Below, in pieces: positions 1 through 7,943 of a stretch of 7,943 bases of DNA. Position numbers and translations under genes: made by a program. The DNA is from Sphingomonas bacterium (GTDB lineage Bacteria; Pseudomonadota; Alphaproteobacteria; Sphingomonadales; Sphingomonadaceae). The stretch lies in NCBI GenBank assembly GCA_026785965.1, contig JAJAYY010000231.1:1-7943 (forward strand). Direction: 5' to 3'. The notes under the pieces were generated by a model that did no database searches, was not told the DNA's origin, and saw nothing but the letters and a program-made list of their open reading frames with translations. Position 1 is the stretch's first letter. Every line of letters begins with the position of its first letter.

Positions 1-1
1 G

Positions 2-244
2 GTCACTTTGTCCTGCACGCGCGCCGAGGCCGAGGCGTTGCCGACCAGCGACGACCTGTTCCCGTACAGCGATTCGCCGCCGGTGATCGTCGCCGACGAG
101 CCCGATCCGCACGCCCCCGACGAGTGGCGGATCCACGCTTAATTCGCCGATCAGCCGACCACTCAGGATCTCGTCCTGCTACGCCGCCTCGCCGCCGGGG
201 CCGATCCCGAGATCGAGCATCTTGGCGAGGATGATTGGGTAACG
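2..244 (+). pseudogene. prmA: prmA 5' portion, interrupted by an in-frame TAA stop
   Basis: Reading from base 2, 46 open codons give a typical PrmA N-terminus (VTLSCTRAEAEALP, then VIVADEPDP and DEWRIHA). A TAA follows at 140-142, and the same frame then continues for 34 codons (FADQPTTQDLVLLRRL to GEDDWVT) straight into the methyltransferase domain at 245. In related proteins, as I remember them, the residue at the stop is usually tyrosine (an AYF-like context), so one base change from TAT or TAC to TAA would explain it. The real start codon is probably only a few codons left of the window. This part forms the L11-binding domain and linker. If the stop is real, the L11-recognition domain is cut away from the catalytic domain. 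A sequencing error is equally possible. The coding match is strong on both sides of the stop, so I am confident of the identity but not of the cause. Confidence 0.8.
140..142 (+). other. premature in-frame TAA within prmA
   Basis: The codons CAC GCT TAA TTC GCC GAT lie in the prmA frame. The protein matches the family before (DEWRIHA) and after (FADQPT) the stop with no change of frame, so this is a point nonsense change or a base-call error, not an indel. No stem-loop or recoding element is evident downstream that would suggest programmed readthrough. Confidence 0.85.
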
Positions 245-880
245 ATGAGCCAGGCGGGATTGGAGCCGATCCGTGCCGGGCGCTTTTTCGTCCACACCCC
301 GGTGCACCGCGAGGCGATCCCCGCCGGCGCGATCGCATATGAGATTGACGCCGGGCTCGCCTTCGGCACCGGGCATCACGCCACCACCGCCGGCTGCCTC
401 GCCGCGCTCGACCGGCTTGAAGTAACCGGCAAGGCCTTCGCCAACATCGCCGACATCGGCACCGGCACCGGCCTATTGGCGTTCGCCGCGCTTTCGCTCT
501 GGCCCGAGGCCAAGGGAATCGCCACCGACATCGACCCGATCAGCATCGACGTCACCAATGACAACGCCCGCATCAACGGCGTCACCATCGGCCACGCCCC
601 CGGCCAGCTCCTGCTCGCGGTCGCCGACGGCATGGACCACCCGATGCTCGCCACCCGCGCCCCCTTCGACCTGCTCATCGCCAACATCCTGGCTGGACCG
701 TTAATTGAGCTGGCGCCGACCTTCGCGGCGAGCGTCGCGCCGGGCGCGAGCGTGGTCGTGGCGGGCCTGCTCGACACACAGGCCGACGCGGTCATCGCGG
801 CGTATGAAGCGGAGGGGATGAAGGTCGTGGAACGCGGCGGAGGCGAATGGTGCGTGCTGGTGCTCGACGCGGCCGACTGA
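245..880 (+). CDS. prmA: PrmA methyltransferase domain (ribosomal protein L11 methyltransferase, C-terminal part)
   Basis: PrmA uses S-adenosylmethionine to methylate ribosomal protein L11 in the cytoplasm. This 211-residue open stretch carries the whole Rossmann-type catalytic domain. Counting from the ATG at 245: GRFFVHTP at 12-19, the PrmA hallmark FGTGHHATT at 40-48, SAM-binding motif I DIGTGTGLLAF at 70-80, acidic motif II TDIDP at 94-98, the catalytic-loop motif IANILAGPLI at 145-154, and GLLDTQAD at 174-181 near the C-terminus. In an intact gene the ATG at 245 would be an internal methionine (WVTMSQAGLEP), not the start. Only a distant GAGGA at 227-231 precedes it, 13 bases away, so efficient reinitiation after the upstream TAA is doubtful. 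If translated alone it would be a catalytic domain without its L11-recognition domain. Identity is near certain; whether a functional protein is made is open. Confidence 0.88.
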   Translation: MSQAGLEPIRAGRFFVHTPVHREAIPAGAIAYEIDAGLAFGTGHHATTAGCLAALDRLEVTGKAFANIADIGTGTGLLAFAALSLWPEAKGIATDIDPISIDVTNDNARINGVTIGHAPGQLLLAVADGMDHPMLATRAPFDLLIANILAGPLIELAPTFAASVAPGASVVVAGLLDTQADAVIAAYEAEGMKVVERGGGEWCVLVLDAAD

Positions 881-890
881 CCGCCGGCCG

Positions 891-917
891 TTGAACCGCC
901 GCCGGGGACTTGATACT
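891..917 (+). promoter_or_regulatory. possible weak sigma70-type promoter for the membrane-protein gene
   Basis: TTGAAC at 891-896 resembles a -35 box and GATACT at 912-917 a -10 box (4 of 6 consensus bases). The 15-base spacer is shorter than the ideal 17. They lie in the 68-base gap between the prmA stop and the ATG at 949, which is where a promoter would be expected. This is a visual match only; the gene could equally be co-transcribed with prmA. Confidence 0.22.
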
Positions 918-936
918 GTTGTCGTTCACGATCCTC

Positions 937-944
937 GGGGGAAG
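937..944 (+). promoter_or_regulatory. ribosome binding site deciding the start at 949
   Basis: The purine-rich GGGGGAAG ends 4 bases before the ATG at 949. It favours that ATG over the in-frame TTG at 910, which has no convincing ribosome binding site and would add 13 residues (MILLSFTILGGRR) ahead of a normal-looking N-terminus. Confidence 0.6.
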
Positions 945-948
945 ACGC

Positions 949-1749
949 ATGGCCACCATTGCTCAACAACCGCGCGTCGCTACTCAGTCCGATAACCGAT
1001 TCTTCCTGCGGGCGGCAATCGTTATGGCGCTGGTCATCGTTGCCGGTTTTTCTACCCAACTGGCAATGGGCCGGTCGAGCTTCGCCTCGCCGCCGCTGGT
1101 CCACGCCCATGCCATCGTCTTCATGGGCTGGACCACGATCTATGTCCTACAAAACGTCCTCGCCACCACCGGCCGTATCGATCTTCATCGCAAGCTCGGC
1201 TGGCTCGCCGCGGGCTGGATGGTGGCGATGGTCGTGCTCGGCTTTGCGGTGACCGTGGCGATGGTGCGGCGTGGGCAGGTGCCGTTCTTTTTCCAGTCGC
1301 TCCACTTCCTGGTGTTCGACCTTATGGCGGTGTTCACCTTTGCCGCTCTGACGATCGCCGCGATTGTCATGCGGCGGCGGACCGACTGGCACCGGCGGCT
1401 GCATTATTGCGGCATGTCGCTGTTGCTCGGCCCTGCGTTCGGGCGCCTTCTGCCGGGGCCTCTGTTGGCGCCGTGGGCGTTCGAGGCAACCTTTGTCGCG
1501 ACGCTGATCTTCCCGCTGGTCGGGGTGATCGCCGACATCCGCCGAAGCGGTCATGCCCACCCGGCCTGGCGCTGGGGGATCGGCGCGCTGGTCGGCTCGA
1601 TGCTTATCACCACGGCCATTACCTACGGACCGCTCGGCCCGCCGCTTTACCGCGCGGTCACCGCCGGATCGCCCGGTGCCGCAGTCGCCCCGCTCGACTT
1701 TTCGCCCCCGCCGCCGGGTTCGCAGATCACCGGGCGAGGCCCCGCCTAA
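949..1749 (+). CDS. seven-helix membrane protein of unknown function, histidine-rich (DUF2306-like)
   Basis: A 266-residue hydrophobic protein that I do not recognise with certainty. Predicted membrane segments by eye lie near residues 19-40, 50-71, 82-106, 112-141, 152-170, 176-196 and 208-228, joined by short polar loops. Histidines sit at or near helix ends: H52 and H54 (LVHAHAIVFMGW), H80 (DLHRKLGW), H119 (SLHF), and H148 and H152 (DWHRRLHY). The pattern of a membrane histidine plus HRxxG and WHRRLH motifs recalls DUF2306-type and heme-binding four-helix membrane families, but heme binding here is only inference. The tail after residue 240 is proline-rich (FSPPPPGS) and probably disordered. 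The first 18 residues are polar, with no cleavable signal peptide. The gene is the only member of its strand after prmA and ends 3 bases from the ligA stop on the other strand. Its reality is well supported by composition and ribosome binding site; its role is unknown. Confidence 0.8.
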   Translation: MATIAQQPRVATQSDNRFFLRAAIVMALVIVAGFSTQLAMGRSSFASPPLVHAHAIVFMGWTTIYVLQNVLATTGRIDLHRKLGWLAAGWMVAMVVLGFAVTVAMVRRGQVPFFFQSLHFLVFDLMAVFTFAALTIAAIVMRRRTDWHRRLHYCGMSLLLGPAFGRLLPGPLLAPWAFEATFVATLIFPLVGVIADIRRSGHAHPAWRWGIGALVGSMLITTAITYGPLGPPLYRAVTAGSPGAAVAPLDFSPPPPGSQITGRGPA

Positions 1750-1752
1750 CGC

Positions 1753-4277
<2,525 letters not shown>

Positions 4278-4281
<4 letters not shown>

Positions 4282-4973
4282 CCGAAACATTCGGCGAGGA
4301 ACAGGTCGCACGCCGCCCACGCGCGGCGCGCGGTGGTTTCGTCAAACTTGATCCCCGGCATCGCGCCGGTCGCGGCAGGGTTGGTGAAGCCGTGGCCGAC
4401 GTGGCCGAAGGCATGGATCTGCCAGTCGCACCCGGCCTCGGTCAGCTCCGCCGCCAGCGCGACGACGGCGTCGGGCGGGACCAAAGGATCGTCCCAGCCG
4501 TGAAACGCCGCGATCTTGGCGCTGATCGGCTGCGGCGGCAGGCCGGGCGGGTCAAACAGTCCGTGAAAGCTGGCGACTCCGACCAATTCGGCGCCCGCGC
4601 GGGCCAAGTCGAGCGCATTCTGTCCGCCGAAGCAGAAACCGATCGCGGCGACGCGCTCATCATCAATCTCGGCCTCGCCGCGCGCCGCGGCGAGCACCGC
4701 CACCAGCCGCTCGCGCAGCGCGGCGCGATTCTCGCGCAGCGCGCCCATCGCTGCCATCGCCTCGCCGCGCTGGTCGGGGGCGAAGCGGCGGCCGTAGAGG
4801 TCGGCGAGCAGCACATGATAGCCAAGGCCGACCAGTCGCCCGGCAAAGCCGCGCTCAAGGTCGGTCACCCCCATCACCGTGGGGAACAGGATCACACCGG
4901 GCCGAGCTACGCCGTCGCCGTGAAACAACTCATGGGTCGCGCCATCGCGCTCGATCAGGGTCATCTGGGTCAT
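4278..4973 (-). CDS. dienelactone hydrolase family protein
   Basis: A 231-residue alpha/beta hydrolase of the dienelactone hydrolase family, probably cytoplasmic. No signal peptide is visible. The catalytic triad is C114 in the nucleophile elbow GFCFGG, D162 in HGWDDPLVP, and H194 in GHGFTNP. FPTVMGVTDLERGFAGRL (30-47) and ADLYG (57-61) match the family. The glutamate that partners the nucleophile in classical chlorocatechol-pathway enzymes is not evident in the PTVMGV segment, so this is probably a general esterase or lactonase of unknown substrate; no aromatic-degradation genes lie nearby. The ATG at 4973 overlaps the recN stop (ATGA) and has GAGG four bases upstream, which favours it over the ATG three codons later. 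The gene is coupled downstream to the DUF1697 gene through GTGA. Family assignment is secure; substrate is unknown. Confidence 0.92.
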
Positions 4974-6622
4974 GCCGCCTCGAGCAATTTGGCCGCCTGG
5001 GCGCGGGCTTCGTCGGTGATCGCCGCGCCCGACAGCATGCGCGCGATTTCCTCGCGCCGCTCATCGGGCGACAGCTTGCGCACGCTGGTGCGGGTGACCG
5101 TGCCGTCGTGCGATTTCTCGATCCGGTAATGATGCGCGGCGCGCGCCGCGACCTGGGGCGAGTGGGTAACGACGAGCAATTGCGAGGTTTCGGCGAGCCG
5201 CGCGAGCCGCTCGCCGATCGCGCTCGCCACCGCCCCGCCGACCCCGCGATCGATCTCGTCGAAGATCATCGTCGATGCGCTCCCGGCCTCGGCCAGCGCC
5301 ACCTTGAGCGCGAGGATGAAGCGCGACAATTCGCCCCCCGACGCGATGCGGACGAGCGGCCCGAACGGCGCGCCGGGATTGGTCGAAACCTCATATTCGA
5401 CCCGGTCTGCACCCGCCGGGCCGGGTTCTGCCGGAGCGATCGCAGTGCGAAAGCTGGCCGAGTCGAGCTTGAGCGGGGGCAGCTCGGCGGCCATCGCCGA
5501 ATCGAGCCGCGCCGCCGCCGCACTCCGCTCGCCGGACAGCGCATTCGCCGCCTCGCGATAATCGTCGTCGGCGGCCGCCAAAGCGCGCTCAAGCTCGGCG
5601 ATGCGTTCCTCACCGCTGTCGATCGCGGCGCGCCTCGCCCTGAGCTGGTCGAGCAAGAGGGGAAGCTGGTCGGCCTCGACCCGATGCTTGCGCGCCAGCC
5701 CGCGAATGTCGAACAATCGCGCCTCGGCATCCTCGAGTTCGGCCGGCGAGTGAGCCAGCGCGCGGCGCGCCAAATCGATCTTCTGCTCGGCTTCGGCGGC
5801 CTCGATCGTGGCGCGGTCGGTCGCGGTCAGCGCTTCGCCGAGCAATGGATGCGCGGGGGCTATCCGCTCGAGCCGCCGCGCCGCCGGGCGAAATTGCGAC
5901 AGCCCGCCATCGGACCCGGTGAGCAGACCGTCGAGCGCGGCGAGGTCATCCTCGATCCGCGCCGCGGCCTTCATTTGCTGGCGAAGCGTGGCGAGTTGCT
6001 CCTCCTCGCCCGGCTCAACCTGGAGCGCGTCAATCTCGCCGATCGCATGGTCGAGCCATTCGCGGTCACGCAGCGCTTCAGCGAGTGCGGCGCGCGCCGC
6101 ATCGAGCGCGATGCGCAGCTCGCTCAGATGCGCCCAGGCGCAGCCCACCGCGGCGCTGTCGAGGCCGCCAAACCGGTCGAGCAAGGCGCGGTGGCCCTTG
6201 GGGTTGAGCAATCCGCGATCGTCATGCTGGCCGTGGATTTCGACCAAGCTCGCGCCGGCCTCGCGCAGCACGCCCGCGGGGACGCTGATACCGCCGGCAA
6301 AAGCGCGGCTGCCGCCATCGGCCTTCAAGGTGCGGCGCAGATGGAGCGCCTCGCCCGGCTCGGCCGCAATCCCTTGCTCGGCGAGCAAGGCGAGGCAATC
6401 ATGTCCGGGAGGCAAGTCGAATTCGGCAGCGACGCTGGCTTGGGCTTGCCCGGCGCGGACCAAAGCGCTGTCGGCGCGCAACCCGAGCGCGAGGCCGAGC
6501 GCATCGAGCAGGATCGACTTGCCCGCCCCGGTCTCTCCGGTGAGCACGCCGAGCCCAGGCTCAAAGTCGAGAACGAGCGCCTCGATCAGCACCACATCGC
6601 GGATGGAGAGCTGGCGAAGCAC
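4970..6622 (-). CDS. recN: DNA repair protein RecN
   Basis: RecN is an SMC-like ATPase that acts early in repair of double-strand breaks, holding or tethering DNA ends for recombination. The 550-residue product is normal in length and complete. It has an N-terminal ATPase half with Walker A GETGAGKS at 29-36 and the RecN segment VEIHGQHDDRGLL at 127-139. Long charged and alanine-rich coiled-coil arms run from about 160-230 and 265-380. The C-terminal half has the ABC signature ASGGELSR at 427-434, Walker B TMIFDEID at 451-458 and the switch histidine in VVTHSPQVAARA near 484-495. The start is GTG at 6622, giving LRQLSIRDVVLIE, the usual RecN opening; it follows bamD by 17 bases, with only a weak ribosome binding site. 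Its 3' end overlaps the hydrolase start by 4 bases. No SOS-type operator is apparent in the short upstream gap, so expression probably follows bamD. Confidence 0.97.
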   Translation of the reverse strand: MLRQLSIRDVVLIEALVLDFEPGLGVLTGETGAGKSILLDALGLALGLRADSALVRAGQAQASVAAEFDLPPGHDCLALLAEQGIAAEPGEALHLRRTLKADGGSRAFAGGISVPAGVLREAGASLVEIHGQHDDRGLLNPKGHRALLDRFGGLDSAAVGCAWAHLSELRIALDAARAALAEALRDREWLDHAIGEIDALQVEPGEEEQLATLRQQMKAAARIEDDLAALDGLLTGSDGGLSQFRPAARRLERIAPAHPLLGEALTATDRATIEAAEAEQKIDLARRALAHSPAELEDAEARLFDIRGLARKHRVEADQLPLLLDQLRARRAAIDSGEERIAELERALAAADDDYREAANALSGERSAAAARLDSAMAAELPPLKLDSASFRTAIAPAEPGPAGADRVEYEVSTNPGAPFGPLVRIASGGELSRFILALKVALAEAGSASTMIFDEIDRGVGGAVASAIGERLARLAETSQLLVVTHSPQVAARAAHHYRIEKSHDGTVTRTSVRKLSPDERREEIARMLSGAAITDEARAQAAKLLEAA

Positions 6623-6639
6623 CGTCCGCTCGGGCTGCC

Positions 6640-7419
6640 CTAGCCTTGCGGCGAGTTGCGCTGGATCAGCTTGTAGCTGCGCTCATACCATTCGCTGCCC
6701 GGATAATTGGCGCCGAGCACCGCCGCTGCCTTCCTCGCTTCACCGGGCATGCCGAGGTTGAAATAGGTCTCGACCAGGCGCTCAAGCGCTTCGGGGGTGT
6801 GGCTGGTGGTCTGATATTTGTCGATCACGGTGCGGAAGCGGACCGCCGCGGCGAGCCACCGGCCCGAGCGCTGGTAGAAGCGGCCGACTTCCATTTCCTT
6901 GCCCGCGAGATGATCGTTGATCAGGTCGAGCTTCAACCGCGCGTCGGCAGCATAGCGGCTTTGCGGGTAGCGGCGGGTCAATTCGTTGAACGCGTCCGCC
7001 GACTGCTGGGTGATCTTCTGATCGCGGCTGACGTCCTCGATCTGCTGATAATAGCTCATCGCGACGAGGTAGCTGGCGTAAGGCGCATCCTTATTGCCCG
7101 GATGGATCGTCAGGAAGCGCTGCGCCGAGCTGATCGCCTCGGGATATTTCTGCGCCATATAATAACTGAACGCGCTCATCAGCTGCGAGCGGCGCGACCA
7201 CACCGAATAAGGATGCTGGCGCTCGACCTCGTCGAACAGCTTGGCCGATTCCTCATAGTCCTGCTTGTCGAGCCGCTCCTTGGCGAGGCCGTAAAGCGTG
7301 TTGACGTCCCGCGCGATATACGCGGTGTCGCCTTTCCCCTTTTTGCCGGCACAGGCCGAAAGCGGGAGGGCGAGGGCACAGGCGGCGAGCAGGATCGCGC
7401 GGCTAATTTTGATCGACAT
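6640..7419 (-). CDS. bamD: outer membrane protein assembly factor BamD
   Basis: BamD (formerly ComL/YfiO) is the essential lipoprotein partner of BamA in the complex that inserts beta-barrel proteins into the outer membrane; it acts on the periplasmic side. The 259-residue product starts with a lipoprotein signal peptide: positive n-region MSIKISR, hydrophobic core to residue 20, and lipobox LSAC with the acylated cysteine at C23. The mature part is a run of TPR-like helical pairs, visible in LYGLAKERLDKQDYEESAKL, VERQHPYSVWSRRSQLM, YYMAQKYPEAI, RFLTIHPGNKDAPYASYL, ELTRRYPQSRYAADA, and VETYFNLGMPGEARKAAAVL. Length and motif order are typical. A good ribosome binding site, AAGGGT, lies 5 bases before the ATG. 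recN follows after 17 bases. The upstream neighbour is secF, 68 bases away. Confidence 0.96.
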   Translation of the reverse strand: MSIKISRAILLAACALALPLSACAGKKGKGDTAYIARDVNTLYGLAKERLDKQDYEESAKLFDEVERQHPYSVWSRRSQLMSAFSYYMAQKYPEAISSAQRFLTIHPGNKDAPYASYLVAMSYYQQIEDVSRDQKITQQSADAFNELTRRYPQSRYAADARLKLDLINDHLAGKEMEVGRFYQRSGRWLAAAVRFRTVIDKYQTTSHTPEALERLVETYFNLGMPGEARKAAAVLGANYPGSEWYERSYKLIQRNSPQG

Positions 7420-7430
7420 GAGATACCCTT
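7420..7430 (-). promoter_or_regulatory. ribosome binding site of bamD
   Basis: On the minus strand AAGGGT (7425-7430) sits 5 bases before the bamD ATG at 7419. It is the clearest Shine-Dalgarno match in the minus-strand unit and fits independent, efficient initiation of bamD, unlike the overlap-coupled genes downstream. Confidence 0.6.
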
Positions 7431-7439
7431 ATCGCCAGC

Positions 7440-7468
7440 GGTCGCGAAGTCCAAGCGGCGTTGCGACC
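7440..7468. other. small inverted repeat in the secF-bamD gap
   Basis: GGTCGC at 7440-7445 and GCGACC at 7463-7468 form a 6-bp stem with a 17-base loop on either strand. There is no run of T after it in the transcribed (minus) direction, so it is not a standard intrinsic terminator. It may be chance in GC-rich DNA. The 68-base gap shows no other clear signal, so whether bamD has its own promoter cannot be decided. Confidence 0.3.
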
Positions 7469-7487
7469 AGTTCATCGATTGCCCCGC

Positions 7488-7943
7488 TCAGGCCGGCTTG
7501 GCAACGCCCTCGGCCTCGTCATCGCGCACGAAGCTGTCCGGGGTCACCCCGAGCCACACCAGGATCGGCGCCGAAATGTAGATCGACGAGTAAGTACCGA
7601 TGAAGATGCCGAGGAAGATCGCGATCGTCAGTCCGAAAATCACTTCGGGACCAAGGATCATCAGCGCGCCGAGTGCGAGCAGGATCGACAGCGAGGTGAC
7701 TATCGTCCGGCTGAGCGTCTCGTTGAGCGACAGGTTGAGCAGCGGGACGATCGCCATCTTGCGATATTTGCGCAGATTTTCGCGGATTCGATCGTAGATC
7801 ACCACCGTGTCGTTGAGCGAGTAGCCGACGATCGTGAGGATCGCCGCGACCACGTTGAGATCGACCTGGAGCTGGGTCAGCGAGAAAAAGCCGAGCGTCA
7901 TCGCGACGTCGTGGAACAGCGTCACCAATGCACCGACGCCGAA
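7488..7943 (-). CDS. secF: protein translocase subunit SecF, C-terminal part (start beyond window)
   Basis: SecF works with SecD in the inner membrane, using the proton gradient to help the SecYEG channel complete protein export. The visible 151 residues are about half of a usual SecF; the frame is open to the window edge and the N-terminal half and periplasmic domain lie outside. Visible motifs, numbered from the window edge: ALVTLFHD (5-12), VGYSLNDTVVIYDRIREN (39-56, the most conserved SecF block), LSLNETLSRT (71-80) and GTYSSIYISAP (116-126). Membrane segments lie near 5-20, 31-49, 81-98 and 101-131. The charged tail DSFVRDDEAEGVAKPA is probably cytoplasmic. An apparent GTG at 7928 is internal, not the start. 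secD would normally be expected upstream, outside the window. bamD follows on the same strand after 68 bases. Confidence 0.97.
   Translation of the reverse strand, partial: FGVGALVTLFHDVAMTLGFFSLTQLQVDLNVVAAILTIVGYSLNDTVVIYDRIRENLRKYRKMAIVPLLNLSLNETLSRTIVTSLSILLALGALMILGPEVIFGLTIAIFLGIFIGTYSSIYISAPILVWLGVTPDSFVRDDEAEGVAKPA

Noticed and set aside
910..948. TTG at 910 as an upstream start for the membrane protein
   Set aside because: It lacks a ribosome binding site, and GGGGGAAG is well placed for the ATG at 949.
376..1110. 244-residue minus-strand open frame across prmA and the membrane-protein start
   Set aside because: It overlaps motif-bearing prmA on the other strand and crosses the intergenic gap. 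It is serine- and alanine-rich low-complexity sequence with no ribosome binding site of note.
6372..6390. Inverted repeat CCTTGCTC-GGC-GAGCAAGG inside recN
   Set aside because: A perfect 8-bp stem, but it encodes ordinary RecN residues (LALLAEQGI) with no T-tract and no sign of sequence disturbance. Probably chance from codon use.
5108..6643. Long 511-residue plus-strand open frame antisense to recN
   Set aside because: It mirrors recN almost exactly, is rich in R, G, E and A with no recognisable motif, and is a common artefact of GC-rich coding DNA. recN on the other strand has every family motif.
7425..7454. Possible bamD promoter with TTGGAC (7449-7454, minus strand) as -35
   Set aside because: The only -10 candidate, GATAAG, is 15 bases away and overlaps the ribosome binding site, leaving no room for a leader.

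Overview
This is a GC-rich window (roughly two-thirds G+C by eye) of ordinary bacterial housekeeping DNA. Protein style and gene content (PrmA, LigA, RecN, BamD and SecF, with many alphaproteobacterial motif variants) point to an alphaproteobacterium, most likely Sphingomonadales. The taxon is inferred from remembered family patterns, not from a search. I see no mobile element, CRISPR array, tRNA or rRNA.

Layout. Plus strand, 2-880: prmA (ribosomal protein L11 methyltransferase). Its 5' end runs off the window, and an in-frame TAA at 140-142 separates the N-terminal L11-recognition part from an intact methyltransferase domain (245-880). Plus strand, 949-1749: a seven-helix, histidine-rich membrane protein of unknown function. 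It converges on ligA with only 3 bases between the two stop codons. Minus strand, 7943 down to 1753: secF (partial), bamD, recN, a dienelactone-hydrolase-family gene, a frameshifted DUF1697 gene, and ligA. From recN to ligA every junction is a 4-base ATGA or GTGA overlap, so these four genes look translationally coupled. recN lies 17 bases after bamD, and bamD lies 68 bases after secF.

How the genes fit together. SecF (protein export) and BamD (outer-membrane protein assembly) are envelope functions. RecN (double-strand-break repair) and LigA (nick sealing) are DNA-maintenance functions. The hydrolase and the DUF1697 protein sit between recN and ligA as accessory members of the same unit.

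The notable signals are three lesions in otherwise conserved genes within about 4 kb: the TAA in prmA, a one-base frameshift at an A3/T3 run in the DUF1697 gene, and a 12-codon block in ligA where the conserved RWAIAHKFPA-type motif is rewritten beside a perfect all-G/C 9-bp inverted repeat. Base-calling or assembly error is the leading explanation. Hairpin-templated mutation and real gene decay are the alternatives. I did not find convincing evidence of a new biological system.
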